In this document: positions 1 through 9,111 of the stretch, one piece after another
How the letters are laid out: every line of letters starts with the position of its first letter
Numbering within the stretch: the first letter of the stretch is position 1
Origin: Mesorhizobium sp. WSM3862
Lineage (GTDB): Bacteria; Pseudomonadota; Alphaproteobacteria; Rhizobiales; Rhizobiaceae
Direction: 5' to 3'
NCBI RefSeq assembly: GCF_002294985.1
Contig: NZ_NSGE01000005.1
Location: 139,001 to 203,000, forward strand
Length of the DNA: 64,000 bases
The notes under the pieces: generated by a model
Databases searched by the model: none
What the model saw: only the letters and a program-made list of their open reading frames with translations
Told to the model about the DNA's origin: nothing
Position numbers and translations under genes: made by a program

Positions 1-111
1 GCCGCTATTCAGGTCGAACAGCACCACCGGATTGGCGCGCGCAGTGCCGGAAAGCATCGGCAGCGCCAGCGCCCCCGCAAGCAATAGGTTGAGGAAATGC
101 CTTTGCCGCAT
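1..111 (-). CDS. secreted protein, N-terminus only (possible D-Ala-D-Ala carboxypeptidase)
   Basis: The gene runs off the left edge of the window; only 37 codons remain, starting at the ATG whose complement is 109-111. The visible part is a classical Sec signal peptide: a basic start (MRQRHF), a hydrophobic core LLLAGALALPML and an Ala-rich cleavage site (GTARA-N). The mature protein begins NPVVLFDLNSG, which resembles the start of class C/low-molecular-weight penicillin-binding D-Ala-D-Ala carboxypeptidases of rhizobia (a V-[LV]-x-D-x-x-[ST]-G strand). The SxxK catalytic motif lies outside the window, so the enzyme identity is only a guess; the export signal is clear. Confidence 0.5.
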   Translation of the reverse strand, partial: MRQRHFLNLLLAGALALPMLSGTARANPVVLFDLNSG

Positions 112-326
112 GATCAATTCCGAAATCGCCTCTTGCCGTAGTTGCCGCTGGCTCCGTAAGATTTCGCTGCGCGATGGCCAGCATAGTGCGGACCGACCCT
201 CGACTCCGGGCCGCATTATGCGGTGCTATTTACCCTATGTGACGTCAAAATGGCAAAGTGCCAGACGATCACACTTGCCGGGCAGCGGCCCTGAATTGCC
301 TGCCCCAACAAAGAAATGGAACGATC

Positions 327-1490
327 ATGCCAATTCTCAACCGTGCCGCGGAAATGCAGGAAGAAGTCGCGGGCTGGCGGCGACATCTGCACCAGACGCC
401 GGAACTGAACTTCGACGTTTTCCAGACCGCCGCCTTCGTCACCGACAAGCTGCAGGCTTTCGGTTGCGACGAGGTTGTGACCGGCCTCGGCAAGACCGGC
501 GTCGTCGGCATTATCCGCGGCCGTAAGGGCGAGGGTCCGGCAATCGGCCTGCGCGCCGACATGGACGCTTTGCCGATCAACGAGATCACCGGCAAGCCGT
601 ACGCGTCGAGCGTTCCCGGCAAAATGCATGCCTGCGGCCATGACGGCCACACCGCCATGCTGCTCGGCGCAGCCAAATACCTCGCCGAAACGCGCAATTT
701 CGCCGGCTCCGTGGCGGTGATCTTCCAGCCCGCCGAGGAAGGCGGCGGCGGCGGCAACGAAATGGTCAAGGACGGCATGATGGACCGCTTCGGCATCTCG
801 AAGGTGTTCGGCATGCATAACATGCCCGGCCTTCCCGTCGGCGAGTTCGCCATCAAGCCCGGCCCGATCATGGCGGCGACCGCCGAATTCACCATCACCG
901 TCAAGGGGCATGGCGGCCATGCGGCGATGCCGCACGCCACGATCGACCCGATCGTAATTACCAGCCACTTGGTGAGCGCTTTGCAAACCATTGCCTCACG
1001 CAGCACCGATCCGGTCGAGGCCGTCGTGGTGTCGGTGACCAAATTCCATGCCGGCGATGCCTACAACGTGATACCGGAAAAAGCCGAGATCGCGGGCACG
1101 GTGCGCACGCTGAAAAAGGAAGTGGCCAGGAAAGCGGAAGAGAAAATCCGCGCCATTTGCGCTGGCCTGGCATCGGCCTTCGGCGCGACGATCGAGGTCG
1201 ACTACGACCCCAACTATCCCGTCACTTTCAACCATCCGGAAGAGACGGCCTTCGCCAGCGATATTGCCGCCGGCGTCGCCGGCGACGCGAATGTCCACCG
1301 CGCCATCCAGCCGGTGATGGGCGGTGAGGATTTTTCCTACATGCTGGAAGCGCGCCCCGGCGCCTTCATCTTCATCGGCAACGGCGACACCGCCGGCCTT
1401 CACCATCCGGCCTATGACTTCAACGACGAGGTCATCCCGCACGGCATGAGCTATTGGGTGAGGCTGGCGGAGACGGCGCTCGCCGCCTGA
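327..1490 (+). CDS. M20 family amidohydrolase (hippurate/N-acyl amino acid hydrolase type)
   Basis: A 387-residue cytoplasmic metallo-amidohydrolase of the M20D (HipO/AbgB/IAA-amino acid hydrolase) family that removes an acyl group from N-acylated amino acids. The metal-ligand stretch HACGHDGHTAML is at about residues 101-112 with the family Cys103, the catalytic Glu pair is in QPAEEGGGG near 135-142, and a later HHP and GGEDFSYM stretch complete the active site. Start: the ATG at 327 (MPILNRAAEM) fits the usual family length; an in-frame ATG at 258 would add 23 residues of unlike sequence. It stands alone on this strand. The natural substrate cannot be told from sequence. Confidence 0.87.
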   Translation: MPILNRAAEMQEEVAGWRRHLHQTPELNFDVFQTAAFVTDKLQAFGCDEVVTGLGKTGVVGIIRGRKGEGPAIGLRADMDALPINEITGKPYASSVPGKMHACGHDGHTAMLLGAAKYLAETRNFAGSVAVIFQPAEEGGGGGNEMVKDGMMDRFGISKVFGMHNMPGLPVGEFAIKPGPIMAATAEFTITVKGHGGHAAMPHATIDPIVITSHLVSALQTIASRSTDPVEAVVVSVTKFHAGDAYNVIPEKAEIAGTVRTLKKEVARKAEEKIRAICAGLASAFGATIEVDYDPNYPVTFNHPEETAFASDIAAGVAGDANVHRAIQPVMGGEDFSYMLEARPGAFIFIGNGDTAGLHHPAYDFNDEVIPHGMSYWVRLAETALAA

Positions 1491-1589
1491 CCGATTTGCA
1501 CGGAGGCGACCTTCCCGGCCGATTGGCGCCGATCGGCCGGTAACGCCTCTTGGCGAACCGGCCCGAAGCGTTTATGTGTCGGGCCGCGT

Positions 1590-1666
1590 GGTCCCGTAGC
1601 TCAGTAGGATAGAGCGGCAGATTCCTAATCTGTAGGTCACAGGTTCGATTCCTGTCGGGATCACCA
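1590..1666 (+). tRNA. tRNA-Arg (anticodon CCT)
   Basis: A complete cloverleaf: acceptor stem GGTCCCG pairing with CGGGATC (one G-T pair), D-stem GCTC/GAGC, anticodon stem GCAGA/TCTGT around the loop TTCCTAA with anticodon CCT, and T-arm ACAGG-TTCGATT-CCTGT. CCA is encoded at the 3' end (1664-1666). It reads the rare AGG arginine codon. No integrase or attachment-site duplication is visible next to it. Confidence 0.95.
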
Positions 1667-1801
1667 GCTAAGTCAAAGGGTTGGCTGACTTTTGCAATGC
1701 TCCCATGTTGCATTTTCTTGCAACTGGCTCCCGTTGCTTTCCGTTCGCCTCGAATCTCAAGCACTCCCTGGCCGCCGCGGTGAGAGCGCGAACAGCGGCA
1801 A

Positions 1802-2860
1802 TCAGATGCGCCGGCCCGTCTTGGCGTCGAACAGATGCGCCGAGGCGCGGTCGATCTCGATCCGCACGTTCTCGCCTTGCTTCAGCGCCAGCCGCTCGCG
1901 GAAAAGGCAGGAGATCACCTCTCCGCCGCAGTCGACCGTGGCGAAGATTTCCGAGCCGGTCGCCTCCATGAGCGTGACTGTGCCGGAGAGACCCTGGCCG
2001 GTCGCCCGGATATGCTCGGGACGAATGCCGTAAACCAGTTCCCTTCCCGCGGCCTCGCTCGGCCGGATGCCTTGCGGCAGCGGCAAAGTCAGCCCACCGG
2101 CGCTGCGGAAGATGCCCTCCTCGATGTGGCCGTGGATGAAGTTCATGGCCGGCGAGCCGATGAAGCCGGCAACGAACAGATTGGCCGGCCGGTCGTAGAG
2201 ATCGAGCGGCGCGCCGATCTGCTCGACCAGACCGTCATGCAGCACGACGATCTTGTCGGCCATGGTCATCGCCTCGATCTGGTCATGCGTGACATAGATG
2301 GTGGTGGTGCCGAGCCGCTGATGCAGCGCCTTGATCTCGCCGCGCATCTGCACGCGCAATTTGGCGTCGAGATTGGAGAGCGGCTCGTCGAACAGAAACA
2401 CCTGCGGGTCGCGCACGATGGCGCGGCCCATGGCGACGCGCTGGCGCTGGCCGCCGGAAAGCTGGCGCGGATAGCGGTCGAGCAGCTTCTCGAGGCCGAG
2501 AATGCCGGCTGCCCGCTTCACCCGGCTCGCGGTATCGGCCGGATCGGCTTTCTTGATCTTGAGCGCGAAGCCCATATTGTCCGCCACCGTCATGTGCGGG
2601 TAGAGCGCGTAGTTCTGGAACACCATTGCGATGTTGCGGTCCCGTGCCCTGAGGTTGTTCACGGTGCGCTCGCCGATTGCGATCTTTCCGGCCGAGATCG
2701 TTTCCAGCCCCGCGATCATGCGCAGCAGCGTCGACTTTCCGCAGCCCGACGGTCCGACCAGGATGACGAACTCGCCATCGGCGATATCGACGCTGACATC
2801 GTGGATGATCCGAGTGGCTCCGAAAGCCTTCTGCACGTTGTTGATGCTTACCGATGCCAT
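1802..2860 (-). CDS. ABC transporter ATP-binding protein, UgpC/MalK type
   Basis: The ATPase of a carbohydrate-class (CUT1) ABC importer, 352 residues. Walker A GPSGCGKST is at residues 36-44, the signature LSGGQRQR precedes the Walker B run VFLFDEPLSNLD, the switch His is in YVTHDQIEA, and the C-terminal third is the TOBE/OB region typical of UgpC/MsmK proteins. Start ATG at 2860 has GGAGAT just upstream. It is the last gene of a minus-strand operon, 36 bp after the second permease. TOBE-containing ATPases of this type can serve several permease pairs. The sugar or sugar-acid substrate is not known. Confidence 0.92.
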   Translation of the reverse strand: MASVSINNVQKAFGATRIIHDVSVDIADGEFVILVGPSGCGKSTLLRMIAGLETISAGKIAIGERTVNNLRARDRNIAMVFQNYALYPHMTVADNMGFALKIKKADPADTASRVKRAAGILGLEKLLDRYPRQLSGGQRQRVAMGRAIVRDPQVFLFDEPLSNLDAKLRVQMRGEIKALHQRLGTTTIYVTHDQIEAMTMADKIVVLHDGLVEQIGAPLDLYDRPANLFVAGFIGSPAMNFIHGHIEEGIFRSAGGLTLPLPQGIRPSEAAGRELVYGIRPEHIRATGQGLSGTVTLMEATGSEIFATVDCGGEVISCLFRERLALKQGENVRIEIDRASAHLFDAKTGRRI

Positions 2861-2896
2861 TGCGTATCTCCGAAAGAATGAGGGCGGATCAGGCGC

Positions 2897-3718
2897 TCAG
2901 CCACCCTTGACCGCGCCGGCCGTCAGCCCCGCGACGATCTGCCGTTGCGCGAACATGGTCAGCACCAGCACCGGCAGCGTCACCACGAGCGCTGCGGCGG
3001 CGAGCGGCCCCCAGCTCACCTGCTCGTAGGACAGCATGTTGTAGACCGCGACCGGCAGTGTCCGCGTCTCGCGGCTGGCGAGCACGACGCCGAAGACGAA
3101 GTTGTTCCACGAGAAGATGATCGACAGGATGAAGGCGACGACGATGCCGGGCTTGGCGATCGGCAGCGCGACCAGGCGAAACACCTGCCACGAACTGGCG
3201 CCGTCGATGTTGGCGGCCTCCTCCAATTCCATCGGCGTCGTCTCGAAATAGCCGATCATCACCCAGACCACGATCGGCACCGTCACCACCAGATGGATGA
3301 TGATCTGCGGCCAGAGCGTGCCGAGGATGCCCAGCCACTGAAACAGGAGGAACAGCGGGATGAGATAGGAAAGCCCGGGCGTCATGCGGGCGATCATGAT
3401 GACGATCGCCGAGCGTTCCGCCTTGAGCCTGGCGATGCCATAGCCGGCCGGCACTCCGATCAGCAGCGCCAGCAGCGTCGCCGTGCCGGTCACCAGCACC
3501 GAGTTCCACAGATAGAGCAGGAAATTGTTCTCCTCGAACACCTTTGCGTAGTTCGACCAGGCGAAGCGCTCCGGGATCAGGATCGGCGGATAGGCGCCGT
3601 TGTCGATCTCGAACTTCAGCGACAGCGAGATCATCCAGAGGAAGAACAGGATCGCCGGCGAGACCAGCACCAGCGCCGCGAAGAACAGGCCTATCTTGTT
3701 GAGCAGCCGCGAGCTCAC
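2897..3718 (-). CDS. ABC transporter permease, MalG type
   Basis: Inner-membrane permease of 273 residues with about six transmembrane segments and the cytoplasmic EAA loop (EEAANIDGASSWQVFRLVALP) that docks on the ATPase. The start is GTG at 3718, abutting the TAG stop of the upstream permease; a GGAGGG ribosome site lies in that gene's last codons, implying translational coupling. Together with the genes at 3719-4657 and 4657-5994 it forms a standard CUT1 importer. The C-terminal tail ends with Gly-Gly and carries no extra domain. Confidence 0.9.
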   Translation of the reverse strand: MSSRLLNKIGLFFAALVLVSPAILFFLWMISLSLKFEIDNGAYPPILIPERFAWSNYAKVFEENNFLLYLWNSVLVTGTATLLALLIGVPAGYGIARLKAERSAIVIMIARMTPGLSYLIPLFLLFQWLGILGTLWPQIIIHLVVTVPIVVWVMIGYFETTPMELEEAANIDGASSWQVFRLVALPIAKPGIVVAFILSIIFSWNNFVFGVVLASRETRTLPVAVYNMLSYEQVSWGPLAAAALVVTLPVLVLTMFAQRQIVAGLTAGAVKGG

Positions 3719-4657
3719 CTATTTGCCCTCCGTGTCGACCCATTGCGAGCGCTGGCGCAGCATCAGGAGGATGAAGGACAGGGCCACGATGACGATGAAG
3801 AACACCACCGCCATGGCCGAGCCGTAGCCCATGTCGTAATAGGAGAAGGCGGTGTTGTAGAGATAGATGTTGATTGTTTCCGATGCCGTGCCCGGCCCAC
3901 CTTGGGTCATCGCGTAGATGATATCGAAGCTCTTGAGCGCATCGATCGTGCGGATGATGACCGCGATCATCAGAAACGGCGCGATCATCGGCAAGGTGAG
4001 GTAGCGGAACTGCTGCCAGGCATTGGCGCCGTCGATCTCGGCGCTTTCGAACGGCTCGCGCGGCACGGATGCCAGCCCACCCAGCACGATCAGCATCACC
4101 AGCGGCGTCCACTGCCAGGTCTCCACCGCGACCAGCGAAGGAATGACGGTGTTGGCGTTGAAGATCCACTCCTGCGCCGGAATGCCGACCAGCGACAGGA
4201 GATAGTTGAGCACGCCGAGCTGCGGATGGAACATCATGGTCCAGACCAATGCCACGGCGACGGGTGTGGCCATCATCGGCATCACGAAGACGCCGCGCAG
4301 CAGGCCGCGCAAGGCAAACCTGGCGTCGAAAATGAGCGCGGCGACGGTACCGAAAAACATCGGCGCGACCACCGACAGGAAAGTATAGATCAAGGTATGC
4401 CAGAGCGATTCCCAAAACCGCGGATCGCTCGCCAGGCGCATATAATTTTCCATCCCGGCAAAGCTTCGCGATTGGCCGAGCGTCCAGCTGTTGACGCTCA
4501 TCCACAACGTGAAGGCCCAGGGAAAGACGATCACGGCGCCGACGACGACGAGCGCAGGAATGACGAAAGGCCAGTAGTTTGGAGCCAGCCGGATCGGCTG
4601 GCTCTCTTCGACGGCTTGTGTCGTTACCCCTGCGCGTTCCGGGGCGATGGCGGACAT
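3719..4657 (-). CDS. ABC transporter permease, MalF type
   Basis: Inner-membrane permease, 312 residues, with a cytoplasmic N-terminal tail, a first membrane span at FVIPALVVVGAVIVFPWAF and an EAA loop (ESAEIDGANAWQQFRYLTLP). The chosen ATG at 4657 overlaps the binding-protein stop as TGATG, the usual arrangement for coupled translation. A much longer in-frame reading to 5341 exists but is antisense-free noise over the binding-protein gene. It is the partner of the downstream MalG-type permease. Confidence 0.9.
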   Translation of the reverse strand: MSAIAPERAGVTTQAVEESQPIRLAPNYWPFVIPALVVVGAVIVFPWAFTLWMSVNSWTLGQSRSFAGMENYMRLASDPRFWESLWHTLIYTFLSVVAPMFFGTVAALIFDARFALRGLLRGVFVMPMMATPVAVALVWTMMFHPQLGVLNYLLSLVGIPAQEWIFNANTVIPSLVAVETWQWTPLVMLIVLGGLASVPREPFESAEIDGANAWQQFRYLTLPMIAPFLMIAVIIRTIDALKSFDIIYAMTQGGPGTASETINIYLYNTAFSYYDMGYGSAMAVVFFIVIVALSFILLMLRQRSQWVDTEGK

Positions 4658-5994
4658 CAGCCTTGCTCGCTCCTGTCGAGAACCGGCTGGAACTGCTCGG
4701 TGGCCTTCTTCAGTTCGTCGGCGGGATCGGCGCCGGCAATCATGTTGGTCAGCGCCACGCCATAGATGTCGCGGAACTCGGTGACCGGGATGATGACCGG
4801 CAGCGCCAGCCGGCTGATATTGCCTGAGCCGACCACGGCATCCAGCCAGCTCGGCGGCATGGTGACGCCTTCGCGCACCTTGGGGTCTTCCAGCACCGAC
4901 TTGCGGAACGGCACGCCGGCGCCGGCCTGCAGCAGGCGCGCGCCCATGGCGGGTGACACGGCCCACTGGCAGAACAGATAGGCCGCTTCCTTCTTCGCGC
5001 TGGCGGACGTCACGCCGATGCCGTCGCCGAAAGTACCCGCGGCATGCGCCTTGGGACCCTTCGGCATGACGCCATAGCCGACCTTGCCGACGACGCGCGA
5101 TTTTTCCGGATTTTCCATCGGCGGCGCGAAGCCCACGCCATCGAACCACATGCCGATCTTGCCCTGCAGGAAGGCGGATTGCGCCTCGGCCCAGTTGAAG
5201 CCGGTGACGCCGGGAGGCGCGGCCTTGGTCATCAGCCGCTGATAGAGGGCGGCAGCCTCGATCGCCTCCGGCGAGGTGGTGCGCAGCTTGCCGTCGCTGC
5301 CGAGCGGCGTCATGTCGTAGCCGAGCATCAGCGACGTCCACACCGGCGTGTTGGCGTTCTTGAGACCGCGTGCGACGAAACCGAAGGTGTTGCTTGAGGG
5401 ATCCGTCAGCGCTTCGGCGGCAGCCACCAGCTGCTCGAAGCTCTCGGGATATTTTATACCTTTGGCGTCGAACAGCTCCTTGTTCCAGTAGAGGATCCAG
5501 TAGTCGACCGAGAATGGCAGCGAGCGCAGCACGCCCTGGCCGTCCTTGGCGAACTGGATGCCCGCCTCGGCGAAGTCGCTTTCGGTCAGGCCTGGATCGG
5601 TGAGGCCCGGATCGGCAACGAAGCCGGAAATGTCGGCCAGCCAGCCGCCCTTCTCGAACTGGCGCTTCTGCACATGGTAGCTCAGATGCACGACGTCGAA
5701 GCTCGGCTTGCCAGAGCTGAGTTCGATCACCGTCTTCTGGCGCTGCTGCTGTTCGGGTGTCGCCTCGGCATTGACCTTGATGCCGGTCAGCTCCTCGAAC
5801 TCCGCGAGATTCTTCAGGATGGTGTCGCTGCGCGGGCTCTTGACCAGGTTGACGTCGAGCGTTGTGCCGGCAAAGCGCTTCCAGTCGACGCCCGCGGCGA
5901 AGCTCGGACGAAGACCGACGAGGCCGGTGGTGGCGAGAGCCGCGGTTCCCTGGAGCAGCTGCCTTCTGGTTGGACTGAATGGATTGGACGACAT
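4657..5994 (-). CDS. ABC transporter extracellular solute-binding protein (CUT1)
   Basis: Periplasmic receptor of the importer, 445 residues, family 1 solute-binding type. The N-terminus carries a twin-arginine-like signal (SPTRRQLLQG followed by a hydrophobic segment and PSFAAG). Start ATG 5994 has a strong GGGAGGAAG ribosome site; an earlier in-frame ATG adds 30 charged residues before the signal and is unlikely. Aromatic residues of the binding cleft (DYWILYWNKELF) are visible. It follows the GntR regulator by 61 bp. The ligand is unknown; the neighbouring aldolase-family enzyme suggests a sugar acid or amino-sugar derivative. Confidence 0.9.
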   Translation of the reverse strand: MSSNPFSPTRRQLLQGTAALATTGLVGLRPSFAAGVDWKRFAGTTLDVNLVKSPRSDTILKNLAEFEELTGIKVNAEATPEQQQRQKTVIELSSGKPSFDVVHLSYHVQKRQFEKGGWLADISGFVADPGLTDPGLTESDFAEAGIQFAKDGQGVLRSLPFSVDYWILYWNKELFDAKGIKYPESFEQLVAAAEALTDPSSNTFGFVARGLKNANTPVWTSLMLGYDMTPLGSDGKLRTTSPEAIEAAALYQRLMTKAAPPGVTGFNWAEAQSAFLQGKIGMWFDGVGFAPPMENPEKSRVVGKVGYGVMPKGPKAHAAGTFGDGIGVTSASAKKEAAYLFCQWAVSPAMGARLLQAGAGVPFRKSVLEDPKVREGVTMPPSWLDAVVGSGNISRLALPVIIPVTEFRDIYGVALTNMIAGADPADELKKATEQFQPVLDRSEQG

Positions 5995-6055
5995 TTCTTC
6001 CTCCCGGTTGTCGTTGTCGATTACGCCACGACGATTGCGGCGCGGTTTTGCTTCC

Positions 6056-6715
6056 TCAAATCTGCAGCGCCAGCCGGCGCGCATTGTCGATGTGCTGGCT
6101 GATCGCCTCGACCGCCATCTGCGGATCGCGTTTCTCCAGGGCCTCGATCACCGCAAGATGCTCGCGCATGACCGGCACGACGCGACCGTCGATGCGGAAC
6201 CGCTCCTGATGGATGAGCCGGATCTTCACCGAATTGACCAGATAGGCCTTGGCGATGATCTCGTTGCCCAGCGCGCTGATGAAGGTGTCATGCATGGCCC
6301 AGTCGATGTTCTGGGCCTTGGCTTCCATTTCGGGGGTCGGGGTCTGCGCCAGCGCCTGGGCGAGCATCTCCTCGTGCTCGCGCCGGAGACCCGCAATCTC
6401 GGCGTCGGACGCGTTGACGGCAAACAGCGCGACCGCCTCGCGCTCCATGAACAGTCGGAACTGGAAAGCCTCGCGGATCAGGCTGATGTCGATATGCGCG
6501 ATCTGCATGCCGCGTTGCGGTATGGTGGTCAGCAGCCCCTCGGCCTCGAGCCGCGGCACGATCTCGCGGATGGCTCCAAGCGGCAGGCCAGTGAAGGCGA
6601 CCAGCTCGCGCTGCGAAACGAACTGGCCGGGCCTGAGGTCGCGGGCCAGCAGATGCCGCGTGAAGCTGGCATAGGCCCTCTCCCTGAGGGTTGCCGGTTC
6701 GCTCGTGTCGTCCAT
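6056..6715 (-). CDS. GntR family transcriptional regulator, FCD subfamily
   Basis: 219 residues: an N-terminal winged helix (residues about 10-75, with QRELVAFTGLPLGAIREIVPRLEAEGLL as the recognition region, described here only by its role) and a C-terminal all-helical FCD domain with the metal-binding pattern Asp...His (DWAMHDTF), His (MREHLAVI) and His (SQHIDNAR). FadR/FCD regulators respond to organic acids or sugar acids, usually as repressors. It lies inside the operon between the aldolase-family gene and the transporter, so it probably autoregulates. The perfect palindrome at 7665-7676 is its likely operator. Start ATG 6715 follows GGGGAGGG. Confidence 0.88.
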   Translation of the reverse strand: MDDTSEPATLRERAYASFTRHLLARDLRPGQFVSQRELVAFTGLPLGAIREIVPRLEAEGLLTTIPQRGMQIAHIDISLIREAFQFRLFMEREAVALFAVNASDAEIAGLRREHEEMLAQALAQTPTPEMEAKAQNIDWAMHDTFISALGNEIIAKAYLVNSVKIRLIHQERFRIDGRVVPVMREHLAVIEALEKRDPQMAVEAISQHIDNARRLALQI

Positions 6716-6737
6716 GCCGATCAGCGCCCTCCCCGGT

Positions 6738-7640
6738 TCAGGCTGCCTGTGTCGCAAACAGCCTGTCGTAAGCGGCGCCAAGCTGCTGCCGTTCCTGCAA
6801 GACTACCGGCACGAGCGGCGGCCGAACCGTCAGCCAGCGTTCGTCGCCGGTTTGGCGCGCCACCATGGCCTTCACCGCCGGGATGACCGGATGCCGGAGC
6901 AGTTCGAGGACGAAGCTTTCCACGCGGGAGTCGTCGCGTCCGCTCTCGATCATGGCGCGCAGTTCGCCGGCGGCGAAATTGGCCATGCCGGAAATCGCGC
7001 CCTGGCCGCCGATCCGCACCGCCGGCGCCAGATGCCGTTCGTCGCCGATGAGGATGATCAGGTCGCCATGCGCCTTGAGCAGCGCTTCGCTGTAGCCCCA
7101 GTCTCCACCGGAATCCTTGACCCCGGCGACCACGCCCGGATAGGCCTTGCGAAGCCGGCCGATCAGGTCGAGCGACAGCTGCACCGTCGTGACCGAGGGG
7201 ATGTTGTAGAGCAGCATGCCGCGGGCCAGCGGACCGAGCGCGCCGAACACGGCGCCGAACCAGCCGAACAACCCGTCGTCACCGACATTCTTGAAATAGC
7301 TCGGCGGCGCCAGAAGGATGTTGCGGGCGCCGCGCTGCAACGCCTGGCGGCATTGTTCGGCGGCGTCCTCCGCCGCATCGACCAGCACGCCGGCAATGAG
7401 TTGGTCGGCGGGTATGCCCGCTGCAAGCATGGCATCGATGACCGCCTGCCGCTCCGCCGTACCGACGGAAGCGCCTTCGCCGGTGGTGCCGAACAGCGTC
7501 ACGCTGCTGCAGCCGGCATCAAGACAGGCCCTAGCATGCTCGGTCATCAGCAGAACGGCGATCCGCCCGGCTGCATCAAAGGGCGTTGTGAGCGCAACCG
7601 ACAGACCAAAGCGCGAACCCACCTGCAATTCTCCATTCAT
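6738..7640 (-). CDS. dihydrodipicolinate synthase/N-acetylneuraminate lyase family aldolase
   Basis: A 300-residue class I aldolase or dehydratase of the DapA superfamily. The family features are FGTTGEGAS (substrate carboxylate binding), the proton-shuttle Tyr in LLYNIPSV and the Schiff-base Lys in GVVAGVKDSGGD. The start ATG 7640 (MNGELQVGS) was chosen over an upstream in-frame extension because the barrel begins right after it. It is first in the operon with GntR and the CUT1 transporter, so it is probably catabolic (for example a 2-keto-3-deoxy sugar acid lyase or dehydratase) rather than lysine biosynthesis. The precise reaction cannot be assigned. Confidence 0.85.
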   Translation of the reverse strand: MNGELQVGSRFGLSVALTTPFDAAGRIAVLLMTEHARACLDAGCSSVTLFGTTGEGASVGTAERQAVIDAMLAAGIPADQLIAGVLVDAAEDAAEQCRQALQRGARNILLAPPSYFKNVGDDGLFGWFGAVFGALGPLARGMLLYNIPSVTTVQLSLDLIGRLRKAYPGVVAGVKDSGGDWGYSEALLKAHGDLIILIGDERHLAPAVRIGGQGAISGMANFAAGELRAMIESGRDDSRVESFVLELLRHPVIPAVKAMVARQTGDERWLTVRPPLVPVVLQERQQLGAAYDRLFATQAA

Positions 7641-7664
7641 CAATCTGGAAACAGGCGTAGCACA

Positions 7665-7676
7665 CTGACATGTCAG
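7665..7676. promoter_or_regulatory. candidate GntR operator upstream of the aldolase-transporter operon
   Basis: A perfect 12-bp palindrome, CTGACATGTCAG, sits 25 bp upstream of the first gene of the operon, where the promoter should be. Its position and the GntR gene inside the operon suggest autoregulation; binding is an inference. Confidence 0.45.
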
Positions 7677-7722
7677 CTGTAAACATAGCTCTCGATCACG
7701 CTTGGCTGCGGCTGGAAACAAT

Positions 7723-9111
7723 TCACAATGCCTGTAGAGCCAGTCCCGCCAGCGCGGATGCCGCGAGCGTCGGCAGCATGCCGGCCTTCAGCCTGAGCAT
7801 GGCGACCATCGCCGCCGCCGACAGCAGCGCCGCGCGCCAGTCGAGCGAGGAAACGACCGGAACCTCGACGCCCCAGCCGACGCTCTCGACTTTGCCGAAG
7901 ACGACATGCAGCGCGAACCACAGCGCAAGGTTCATCACCACGCCGACGACCGCTGCCGTGATAGCACCGAGCGCCGCCGACAACGCCTTGTTCTGCCGCA
8001 GCTGCTCGATGTAAGGCGCGCCGAGGAATATCCAGAAGAAGCAGGGCGCAAAGGTAGCCCAGAGCGTCAGCGCCGCCCCCAGCGACCCTGCAAGCAGAGG
8101 GCTGGGCGTACCCGCATGGCGATAGGCGGCGGCGAAGCCGACGAATTGCAGCACCAGGATCAGCGGTCCCGGCGTCGTCTCGGCAAGTCCGAGCCCGTCG
8201 ACCATTTCCCCGGGCGAAAGCCAGCCGAACGAGGTCACAGCGGCTTGCGCGACATAGGCAAGAACCGCATAGGCGCCGCCGAAGGTGACGACCGCCATCA
8301 GGCTGAAGAAGCCGCCGATCTGCGCCCATACGCTCCCCGGCCCTGCCAGCACGGCGATCAGCGCCACCGGTCCGAGCCAGATCGGCAGCCAGATGGCGAT
8401 GGTCCGGGCTGCGTGCCATTTGGTCGGCACGGTGTGGCCGAGCTCGCCGCGCTCGAACATCAGGTCGACCACGCCGCCTCTGTCGGCGGCGGCGTTGCCC
8501 TTGCCATGCGCCGAACCCGAAAACAGCCTGGGTGCAAAGCGATTGCCGACCCAGCCAATGAGTCCCGCCGCAAGCACGATCAGTGGAAACGGCAGCTTGA
8601 GGACATAGATGGCAAGAAAGGCCGCCACCGCGATGGCCACCATGACCCGGTTCTTCAGCGCCCGCTTGCCGATGCGGATCACCGCTTCGACGACGACCGC
8701 CAGCACCGCCGCCTTGATGCCGAAGAACAGCGCCTCGATGACCGGCGCGTCGTTATAGAGCATGTAGAAACTGCTCAGGGCAAGCATGACCAGTGCGCCC
8801 GGGAGCACGAACAATGTCCCGGCGACGAGGCCGCCGGCCGTCCGGTGCAGCAGCCAGCCGATATAGACGGCAAGCTGCTGCGCCTCGGGACCCGGAAGAA
8901 GCATGCAGTAGTTCAGAGCATGCAGGAACCGCTCCTCGCCGATCCAGCGGCGCTCCTCGACCAGTTCCTTGTGCATCAGGGCGATCTGCCCGGCCGGCCC
9001 GCCGAAAGAGAGCAGGCCGATCTTGGCCCACAGCCGCGTCGCATCACTGAAGGTCGGCACAGCCGGGACATCGGCCGGCTGCGCGACGCTGTCCTTGGCA
9101 AGCACTGTCAT
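7723..9111 (-). CDS. chrA: chromate transporter ChrA
   Basis: A 462-residue CHR-family membrane protein that exports chromate. It has the duplicated architecture of long-chain CHR proteins: an N-terminal half opening with GLLSFGGPAGQIALMHKELV and LLPGPEAQQLAVYIGW, and a C-terminal half with the matching VTFGGAYAVLAYVAQ and ETTPGPLILVLQFVGF. The start ATG overlaps the chrB stop as ATGA, indicating a two-gene operon. Ten to twelve membrane spans are apparent. Confidence 0.95.
   Translation of the reverse strand: MTVLAKDSVAQPADVPAVPTFSDATRLWAKIGLLSFGGPAGQIALMHKELVEERRWIGEERFLHALNYCMLLPGPEAQQLAVYIGWLLHRTAGGLVAGTLFVLPGALVMLALSSFYMLYNDAPVIEALFFGIKAAVLAVVVEAVIRIGKRALKNRVMVAIAVAAFLAIYVLKLPFPLIVLAAGLIGWVGNRFAPRLFSGSAHGKGNAAADRGGVVDLMFERGELGHTVPTKWHAARTIAIWLPIWLGPVALIAVLAGPGSVWAQIGGFFSLMAVVTFGGAYAVLAYVAQAAVTSFGWLSPGEMVDGLGLAETTPGPLILVLQFVGFAAAYRHAGTPSPLLAGSLGAALTLWATFAPCFFWIFLGAPYIEQLRQNKALSAALGAITAAVVGVVMNLALWFALHVVFGKVESVGWGVEVPVVSSLDWRAALLSAAAMVAMLRLKAGMLPTLAASALAGLALQAL

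Noticed and set aside
1590..1666. tRNA-Arg as the attachment site of an integrated element
   Set aside because: No integrase gene and no repeat of the tRNA 3' end were seen in the following sequence.
2945..4765. 606-codon open frame on the plus strand
   Set aside because: It is antisense to two well-defined permease genes and reads as Arg/His/Asp-rich low-complexity protein, typical of GC-rich shadow frames.
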